A stretch of DNA of 64,000 nucleotides from contig CM055109.1 in the NCBI GenBank assembly GCA_029204225.1, positions 6,406,911-6,470,910 on the forward strand. Direction: 5' to 3'. Source of the DNA: Diphasiastrum complanatum. Lineage: Eukaryota > Streptophyta > Lycopodiopsida > Lycopodiales > Lycopodiaceae. Position 1 is the stretch's first letter. The number at the start of each line of letters is the position of its first letter. The position numbers were made by a program, and so were the translations under genes. A model generated the notes under the pieces. It had not been told where the DNA came from. It ran no database searches and was given only the letters and a program-made list of their open reading frames with translations. This document shows positions 56,187 to 64,000 of the stretch, one piece after another.

Positions 56187-58510
56187 ATGGCAAACATGGG
56201 AGAGTCCACTTTGAGTGAAAGTAGCAAATTGGATGGGATTTCCAACTATGCAGTTTGGAAATTCAAAATGAAAAACATACTGATGGAGAAAGATGTGTCC
56301 ATCACAAGTGATGAGAGAAGGCCGCCAAATGAAGCAGATATGAAAGTGTTCGACAAAAAGATGAGGAAACCTTTGACCTTCATTAACTTGTCAGTGAAGG
56401 ATCACATCATTACCCACATTTGTGATGCTGTTACACCCAGACAGGCATGGGATGTGCTAAAGGAGCAGTTCGAGATGTCAAATTTGTCAAGAATCATGTT
56501 TCTGAAGTCAAAGCTGAATAGTGCCTGCATGGAGCAAGGAGAGCACATTCAGACGTACATGACCAGAATCAAGACAATGAGGGATGAACTGCATTCTATT
56601 GGTGAGCACATATGTGATGTGGAGCTGGTGCACAATGCATTGTGCGGCATTGTAGAACACTATCAGATGTTTGTGAGCAGAATAACATCAAGATAAAGAT
56701 TGCCAACCTGTGACGAGCTCACAAGAATCTTGATGCAGAAAGAGCAATGGTGAGAAATGGTAAAATTTAGACGTCAAAATACTGACGATCAGGCACTTGC
56801 AACGCGCCAAAAACAAGGCAAGGGCAAGGGCAAGAAGAAGTCTAAGCAGCAATTTGCCAAGTCTCAGGAGGATGAGGGATCTTCTAGTAAGACCAAGAAG
56901 AAAGACAAGTGCTTCCATTGTGGTAAAAAGGGCCATTGGAAGAGTGAATGTCGTAAATTCCTGGTAGAACAAGACAAGGGGAAACCAAAGCAAGTAGGTA
57001 ACCTTGTCGATGAGGGTGAGATTAAAGACTCTAGCATCTTCATATCTGGATTGTCATCTAATCAAGCTGATCAAGCGTGGTATATTGACTCGGGAGCCAG
57101 AAGACACATGACATGTAACAAGAATTGGTTCAGTAGCATGAAAGTGTTGGATAATGGAACGTCCGTTTCACAAGCAAATGGTGAGGTGTGCAAGATCAAG
57201 GGGATAGGCACCATTTCAATCCAACTACCTGATGGCAAAAGCAGGATGATCAGGGGGTTACTTTACGTACCAGGTTTGAAGAAAAATCTACTTTTGTTGG
57301 AGTCATTACTGATCAAAAGTTTAAAGTAGAATTTGCCCATGATCGTTGCTTTGTGAAGGATGTGATCCAAAACTTCAAAGTTATTGCAGATGGAGTAAGG
57401 GAGCCCAATACAAAATTGTACAGGTTGAATGTTACAATCAAGGGGCAACATGGACTTGTGTCATCCATTCCATTGCAAACTGAGTTGTGGCATAAGAGGC
57501 TTGGTCATTTAAACTTGGGAAGCCTCAGTTTGATGAGGAAATTGGAGATGGTAACAGGATTGCCTACTATAGAAGATCACTTGAAATCGATGTGTGAATC
57601 ATGTGTATATGGGAAGCAGCATCAAGAAAAGTTCAATAAAGGTGGTGTTGCAAGAGCAAAGAACATCCTGGATTTCATCCACACAGATTTATGTGGGCCT
57701 ATGAGGACCATGTCCTTAGGTAAAGCCTTCTATTTCATGACCTTTATTAATGATATGTCATGTAAGACGTGGATCTACTTCTTAAAGAAGAAATCAGATC
57801 CATTTGACAACTTCAAGAGCTTCAAAGCATTGGTCAAAAATCAGACAGGTAGGAAGATCAAAGTCTTGAGATCAAATAGTGGAGGTGAGTACAAGTCTAA
57901 TGACTTCAATGATCTTTGTGATCAATGTGGGATTAAAAGACAATTTACGCAAGCTCATACTCCTGGTCTCAATGATGTAGCTGAGCACAAGAATCATACG
58001 ATTGTTCAAAGTGCCAGATCTATGCTAGCTGCGATGAAACTACCAAAAGATTTTTGGTCAGAAGCATGCAGTACGGCAATCTATCTTCAAAATAGAAGTC
58101 CTACTATTGCCATACCAAAGATAACAACTGAGGAAGTATTCACGAAGAAGAATCCAAAGGTGAACCACTTGCGAATCTTTGGATGTAAGGACTTTGTACA
58201 CATTCCTAAGGAAGAGAGACGTAGACTTGATGTGAAAGCTATCAAGTGTATATTCCTAGGATATGATGAACGTGTGAAGGGCTATAGATGTTTTGATCCA
58301 GTGGAAAACAAAATCCATGTAAGCCGTGATGTTATCTTTGATGAATCCAAGATGTATGAAGACGAGGATGCTGAGAAGAGAGATACATCCAATGGGAAAG
58401 ATGGTATAGTGAGGTTACCACCTGATGATGATCCATTCATTGACCTTCCGAGTGATGAACATGAGGATACATCTCAAGATACTACTACTCAACCTCAAGA
58501 GACAGGTTGA
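56187..58510 (+). pseudogene. Copia-E gag, protease and integrase
   Basis: Gag 56187-56696 from ATG, stop, then basic GKGKGKKKSKQQF and zinc knuckle CFHCGKKGHWKSEC (about 56911), protease YIDSGARRHMT (about 57081), a frameshift near 57300, GAG-pre-integrase LWHKRLGHLN (about 57487), CESCVYGKQH, and integrase HTDLCGP, FINDMSCKTW (usual form FIDD), RSNSGGEY and DVAEHKN. The second catalytic Asp is Asn (codon AAT at 57875-57877), as in Copia-A. Linker to 58510, then stop. Confidence 0.9.
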
Positions 58511-60254
58511 AGAGGTAGAGACAAACCTTTTGGTACAAGAAAGATTGAAGTTGCAGGTGACAAACGCAAGGAGAAGGATGTACCATGGGATACATTTTCA
58601 CCAAGTAGCCAATCACCTGACAATGGATGACTTTCTAGGATCATCTAGCCAGGGAGAGCTACGAAGATCAACAAGAGAGAAGACACAACCTGAAAGGTAT
58701 GAAGCAAATTATACTCTCTTATCTAACATTATTCAAAGTAAAGAATCTTTGATTGATGGTGAAGAGAAGGATGATGACATTTGGGTCAAGGCCATGGGAG
58801 ATGAGATGGAATTGCTAAGCATAGGACATGGGACTCAATAGAACTACCAGTTGGCAAGAAACCCATTGGTTGCAAATGGGTATATAGGACTAAGTACCAT
58901 GCAGATGGAAGTATAGCAAAGCACAAGGCAAGATTAGTGATCAAAGGGTATGCACAAAGTAAAGGCATCGACTATGAGGAGACCTTTGCATCGGTATGTA
59001 AGTGGAATACTCTACGTCTACTTGTTGCTTTAGCTTCACATTTTGGTTGGCCTTCTAAATGGTGAGTTAAAAGAAGAGGTGTTCATGGATCAACCTGAAG
59101 GCTTTGTAGCGAAGGGACAGGAAAATAAAGTATGTCACTTGAAGAAAGTGCTTTATGGTCTTAAACAGGCACCACGTGCATGGTATAGCAGGATTGATGT
59201 CTAATTTTGTTCAAAGGGGATGGTGAGAACACACTTTGATCCAAATCTATATGTCTTATGCTTTGATGGTATGGTTGCTTTGATTGCTCTTTATGTTGAT
59301 GACTTGATCATTACGGGAAATAATTAAGAGATGATAGATATGGTCAAGAAAGATCTCATGGAACAATTCGAGATGACGGATCTCAGCTTGATGCATTATT
59401 GCCTTGGAGTAGAGGTGTGGAAAAAAGGACACGAAGTGGGTTTAACATAGGTGAAGTATGTCAAAGAGTTGCTGCACAGGTTTAGGTTGTAGGATTGCAA
59501 ACCAGTGAATACTCCTATTGAACCAGGTAAAAAGCTTTCTAAGCTTGATGAGTCACAGTCATTTGATGCTACGCTATATAGAGAATTAGTAGGGAGCTTG
59601 ATTTACCTTACCACGACTAGACCAGATATATGCTATGTTGTTGGCATTGTAAGTCAGTTTATGGCAGCACCTATGGAAACACATTGGAAGGCAGCTAAAC
59701 GCATTTTGCATTATGTGAAAGGCACTTCAGAGTATGGCTTGATTTACAGGAAGCATGATGGTTTAGCTGAGTTGTGTGGCTATGTGGATGTGGATTGGGG
59801 AGGTAACTATGATGATCGTAGATCCACCACAGGATATGTATTCCAGTTTTGTGGTAGTTGCTTTTCCTGGTCTAGTAAGAAGCAAAGTACAATTGCTCTA
59901 TCCAGCACAGAAGCAGAGTATAAGGCAATGTGTAGTGCAGCATAGGAAGCTATATGGTTGAGACAAATCTTGGAAGAAGTTGGCATGAAGTAGAAAAATC
60001 CCACGACATTACATAGTGACAGTCAGAGTGGCATTCAGCTAGCAAAGAATCCAGTGTTTTATGCGAGAACCAAACACATTGAGATTCAGTATCACTTTAT
60101 ATGTGAGAGGCTACTGAGTCATGAAATTCATGTTGTTCATTGTAGCACAGAAGAACAACTAGCTAATATTTTCACTAAGTCACTTGTTAGAGAAAAGTTT
60201 CATAAGTTTAGATCAAAGCTTTCTGTACTTAAAGCTATGTATATGACTGTATAA
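58511..60254 (+). pseudogene. Copia-E RT and RNase H
   Basis: Frames in pieces: LRRSTREKTQPERYEAN linker (about 58660), GCKWVYRTKYHADGSIAKHKARLV (about 58870), a deletion removing part of the RT (LLVALASHFGW runs straight into LNGELKEEVFMDQPEG, about 59050), LYGLKQAPRAWYSR, LYVDDLIITGNN (about 59290), then RNase H with TTRPDICYVVG, YVDVDWGGNYDDRRST, SSTEAEYKAMCS, stop at 59945, FYARTKHIEIQYHF and IFTKSLVREKF, with a stop near 60254. Confidence 0.9.
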
Positions 60255-60270
60255 AATGTAGACTCTACTT

Positions 60271-60280
60271 TAAGGGGGAG
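60271..60280 (+). promoter_or_regulatory. Copia-E polypurine tract
   Basis: TAAGGGGGAG before the LTR. Confidence 0.8.
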
Positions 60281-60631
60281 AGTTAGAATTAAAGTAAAAT
60301 CAATGTGCTACTGTACTGTGGGTCCTATCAATTGATAAGGATTAGTTGGCCTCGTCACGATGCAAGTTGACGGGACACGCGTCCTGCCAACGGCAACCTG
60401 GGTCATGCATGGGTTGCCTGAGTGAATAACTATATGTACAGTGTAATTTCATTTTGAGAAATACAATTGTTATGTGAGCTTGTTGTGGAGAGTGTTTCTT
60501 GTCTGTGTTACTATGTAGTATGATCTGTGTTCCTTTGCAAAGCAAATTCTAAGTAATTATACCATCATAAAATTGCTTTACTAATTCACACTAGCTTGCA
60601 AAACATTGTTATTTGCTAAAAACTCCAACAT
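60281..60631 (+). repeat. Copia-E 3' LTR
   Basis: Starts AGTTAGAATT (expected TGTTAG) and ends CTCCAACA, 351 bp. No partner LTR. Confidence 0.75.
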
Positions 60632-61129
60632 GAGCCTGTGAATCATAAGAAACCACCATGCAAATCCTATAAAAAGCCACCAACACTTTACACAAGAAAT
60701 TAGTCTTATTGAACGTCTTTTCCTACTTTCTTGGACTTAAGCCAAATCCCTCCATCACAAAAGCAAAAGACAGCCAATTCTAAACACATAAACCACAGTT
60801 ATGTGAAGAACAAGAAGCCATAACATAAAATCAGCATAGCCTCAAATTGAAACCGTTGCTTTCACAAAAGTGCTCATAGCAAAATAATCGACAATATAAA
60901 GGAATTAAAAATTGGAATTGCTTCCAAAAACCAATTTGAAGTGCTTAATAATCGAACAGATTGTATACCTGGTAGTGCACATACCACACAGCTGATTACA
61001 CTTCAAAAAAAGAAATCAACAGGAAGAGCAATATGAAATTCTCTCTCTTTGTTGCCTACTCCACCAATTTCTCAAAAAATGTTGAGATTCCTTCACAGGC
61101 ACTTTTGATGGCAAAACCTACTTAGATTG
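60632..61129 (-). other. Probable leader of another truncated copia element
   Basis: Non-coding, lying inside the PBS-like site at 61130-61141; otherwise no feature seen. Confidence 0.4.
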
Positions 61130-61141
61130 GCTCTGATACCA
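61130..61141 (-). promoter_or_regulatory. Primer-binding-site match
   Basis: Reverse complement TGGTATCAGAGC. The neighbouring base pattern lacks the TG expected at an LTR start (AATATAAAG), so the LTR at 61142-61790 is decayed or the boundary is altered. Confidence 0.7.
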
Positions 61142-61905
61142 ATATAAAGTCCTAAACCAAGATCCTTTTCGAAGCATGTCAAAACAAGCAACTACAAAGG
61201 GAACGGATGGTGGACAAACCACCAACCCAACCAATCCTAAATCGAACAGATCTAGCCCCCAAGCTATGGATCAATCTCAAAGAGGAATGATATGGCTACC
61301 AGTCTCATAATCAAAGACACACTAGTGAGAGCCCAATAGATATACTTATACCCTCCTTGGCCCATGCATCACTAGTAGTGCATTGTGACACCTCACTGGA
61401 CACCTCTGCAGCCTATCTGGGCCATGTCATCCAGTTCCTCAATGACTCACTGATAGACCCATACCAATCCACCATCATGAGTTTAGGCCTACAACCATTA
61501 ATTATGACCTTATGCACATAAGGGCCCCAAACCCCCTTATAATCATAATTAACTTACAGGTTGTCGGTCTACTGATCTCTAGCGTGGATACGCTGCCCGA
61601 GACCAGTCGTGGGCATGACACTATCCCAACTTGAAGGTCTTGCATTCTCTTAGGTGGAAGTTGTGGCATAGCTCGTGTCACACAACAAACAGATGTAGTT
61701 TGGAAGCGGTCTGCAAGGAAGCTTTGCTGGAATCTATATTTACACCTTATTTGATAACAAACTCTGAACATTGAATTCAGTCAGCAAGCATGTCAGTTTC
61801 GTATGTCAGTAATGTTGGTGAGTTGTTTGTTTATCTTGACCAAATACATTGCATAATTTAAAGTTTATCAATGTAGAGTGATACAATGTTTAGGTCCTAT
61901 ATGAA
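61142..61905 (-). repeat. Probable degraded copia LTR and unassigned sequence
   Basis: No coding signal; called LTR only because it lies outside the PBS match. Right end not defined. Confidence 0.35.
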
Positions 61906-62680
61906 TCATTTAAGTTGATTGACTTTTGTAGTTCTAATGGAATAAAGAGGGAGTTGTAATGTCCATACACCCCTCAACAAAATGGAGTCAGTGAGAGAAG
62001 AAATAGATCTCTTTGTGAGTGTGCTAAGGCCTTAAGGCTAGATGCTTCTCTATCCAAAACTTGTGCTAACTATTTGTGCAATAGATTGCCAAACCAAGCC
62101 ATTGGAGGAATCACACCATTTGAAGCTCTATTTGTAGAGAAGCCCAATCTCAAGGATCTCAAAGTTTTTGGATCCACTTGCTATGTACACGAATCCTTGG
62201 ATAAGAGAAGGAAGGATGATGCAACATCCATCAAAGGCATCTTTGCGGGATATGGTGAGAATAGCAAAGGTTATAGAGTCTTCAATCCCATCACTAGCAA
62301 GGTGATAGTGAGTAGGGATGTTATTTTTGATTAAGGACATGCTTGTGATTTGGATGATAATGCTACTAATCATCTTGATGCCAAGGATCATGCTAGGATG
62401 GAGGAGGAGCTTCCTAGTGAAGAAGAACTTGAGGATCCACCTCAAGATGCAAGAACTCCAAGAACTCCAAGAAGATCTACAAGGGCAAGTCCTAGCCATT
62501 GAGGCTCACCTATGATGGTCAAGGTTATCAAAGGGAAGGCTCATCATCTTTCACATCTTACACCTTTCTTACTTCAATGTTAGATGAGCCAACATGCTAT
62601 GAAGATGCTTGTAAGTCTAAAAGTTGGATGGATGCTATGCAAGTAGAGTATGATCTTATTGAGAATCATACTTGGGATCT
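61906..62680 (+). pseudogene. Copia-F fragment: integrase to linker to RT start
   Basis: DFCSSNGIKRE, PYTPQQNGVSERRNRSLCECAKALRL, a short deletion, CANYLCNRLPNQAIGG, TPFEALFVEKPNLKDLKVFGSTCYV, GYGENSKGYRVFNP, VSRDVIFD, a stop at 62333, an acidic linker ending RTPRTPRRSTRAS, a frameshift, and RLTYDGQGYQ, EDACKSKSWMDAMQVEYDLIENHTWDLV. The reading frame then runs straight into the GTATGT microsatellite; the RT body is missing. Confidence 0.88.
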
Positions 62681-63285
62681 TGTGTGTATGTCTATGTGTG
62701 TATGTGTATGTGTATGAGTGTATTGGCATGTATGCATATGTGTATGTGAGTATGTGTATGTTTATGTAAGTATGTGTATGTGTATGTATATATATGTATA
62801 TGCCTAAGTGTAAGTGTATGTGTACGTGTACGTGTATTTGTATGTATATGTATGTATGTCTAGGTGTATGTGTATGTACATGTACTTGTATGTGTATGTA
62901 TGTGCATATGTATGTGTATGTATGTGAATGTACATTTATATGTATATGTATGTGTATGTATGTGGTATGTGTATGTGTGTATGTATGTATATGTGTATGT
63001 GTATGTATGTGTATATGTATGTGCATGTGTATGTGTATGTGTGTATATATATGTATGTGTATGTATATGTGTATGTGTATTGTATGTTTGTGTACGTGTA
63101 TGTATATATATGTATGTGTATGTGTATGTTTTAGTATGTGTGTGTATCTATACATATATATGTATGTATGTGTATGTGTGTATCTGTGTGTGCTTGTGTA
63201 GTGTGGTGTATGTGTGTATGTATATGTATGTGTGTATGTGTGTGTGCTTGTGTATATGTGTGTGCTCGTGTAGTGTGGTCAATAT
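62681..63285. repeat. GTATGT/GTGTAT microsatellite, about 600 bp, imperfect
   Basis: Mixed GTATGT, GTATAT and GTGT units throughout, with occasional substitutions. All frames here (Cys/Met/Val/Tyr-rich or His/Ile/Thr-rich) are products of the repeat. Confidence 0.95.
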
Positions 63286-63394
63286 AAGCTTGTATGTGTG
63301 TGCATAATGTATTTTATGTATGAATAAACAAAGAGTTGGTCTTAGGTGTGACATAGGGAGATTAGACTGGGCTAGCAGCACCTTACATTCTCTC

Positions 63395-63397
<3 letters not shown>

Positions 63398-63478
<81 letters not shown>

Positions 63479-63480
63479 AT
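63398..63480. repeat. AT microsatellite followed by GTAT repeat
   Basis: About 57 bp of pure AT, then GTAT units and a short TATATACATATACATA imperfect palindrome. Confidence 0.95.
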
Positions 63481-64000
63481 ACATATACATAGAATGGACA
63501 ACTTCTTGCTTAAAGGGAAAAAATTATTTTGCAATGTAGAGGTGGCACTAATAGATGTTGCACTAAATAGGAGACCTTGATTAAGAAAAGTTTAGAATGG
63601 AGGAGGACATACACCTACTTTTGAGAAAAGGCTAATCTTTGTTTAGGGCATCTAATTTGAAAATTTTGAGACTTCAGAAAACACTAAATTAGAGGTTAAA
63701 GTATAAGAGCAATTGACTATCTCTTAGTAGCAACACCAATGCACCGTGAGGGCACTTCATCTTGTTGTATTAGCATTACTTACACACCTAAGATGGCGGC
63801 CAAGTCTCCATCTAGGTTTTCAGTGGATGAAACCCCTACACGGCTTTTGATTATGTGTCAATGATGCCTACCACATCGCTTCTTAGGAGATGTGAGGGAA
63901 AAATGAGTGACACATCCAATGCAATGTAATGGCAATAACCTTGTTGCTTGAGTTTTCACCTTGCTACACCTGAGGTTAGCAACCAGAAAAGTATTTAACA
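63481..64000. other. No recognised feature
   Basis: About 520 bp of unique-looking sequence without a supported ORF, LTR end or RNA gene. Confidence 0.5.

Larger units (their letters stand above)
54963..60631 (+). mobile_element. Copia-E: 5'-truncated, decayed Ty1/copia element of a Tnt1-like lineage
   Basis: Gag-pol remnants in order from 56187 to 60254, polypurine tract and one LTR. The protein motifs differ clearly from Copia-A to D (Gag MANMGESTLSESSKLDG; protease SGARRHMT), so it is a separate lineage. Left end truncated against Gypsy-3. Confidence 0.88.

Noticed and set aside
61130-61141. tRNA gene at the sites complementary to initiator tRNA-Met
   Set aside because: Only 12 bases match in each case; these are primer-binding sites, not tRNA genes.
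62580-63307. Cys/Tyr/Val- or His/Ile/Thr-rich frames of 130-190 codons
   Set aside because: They are translations of the GTATGT repeat.

Overview
The window is plant nuclear DNA made almost entirely of LTR retrotransposons; I find no host gene, rRNA, tRNA gene or CRISPR array. Plant origin rests on the element types: Ty1/copia elements with an initiator-Met-tRNA primer-binding site, a Ty3/gypsy element with a tRNA-Asp-type site, 5-bp target-site duplications (TSDs) and a plant-type TTTAGGG patch. The density of nesting suggests a large, repeat-rich land-plant genome. I cannot name the species.

Left block (1-23635): a degenerate gypsy element on the + strand (Gypsy-1) carries, from the left edge, a copia LTR and then a complete copia element (Copia-B, - strand, 4149-22652). 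Copia-B itself holds two later insertions: Copia-A (5602-12031, -, LTRs identical by eye, intact 1317-codon gag-pol) and Copia-C (14286-20090, +, five disabling lesions). All three insertions are bounded by TSDs that can be read directly (gttat, tggaa, and an aged attat/gttat).

Middle block (23636-41365): Gypsy-2 (- strand) runs from PBS and gag through protease, RT, RNase H and integrase to a long extra reading frame downstream of pol, called ORF3 here. ORF3 is split by the complete Copia-D (26029-31889, +, TSD gaaac, 1316-codon ORF with all catalytic residues seen, LTRs identical by eye). Copia-D is the best candidate for a recently or currently mobile element.

Right block (41366-64000): a mosaic of truncated pieces. 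It holds three further copies of ORF3-bearing gypsy elements (Gypsy-4, Gypsy-5, Gypsy-3), several copia fragments and LTRs, a decayed copia element of a different lineage (Copia-E, 54963-60631), an 82-91-bp minisatellite inside an LTR, and long CT, GTATGT and AT microsatellites, one of which cuts off a copia reading frame (Copia-F).

The most unusual content is ORF3. Four gypsy copies in the window carry a post-pol protein. It has a conserved N-terminal domain (QTNNG motif), a Pro/Ser/Thr-rich linker, a coiled coil in two copies, and a conserved C-terminal domain (VARxYYRAA-type motif). I recognise no family for it.
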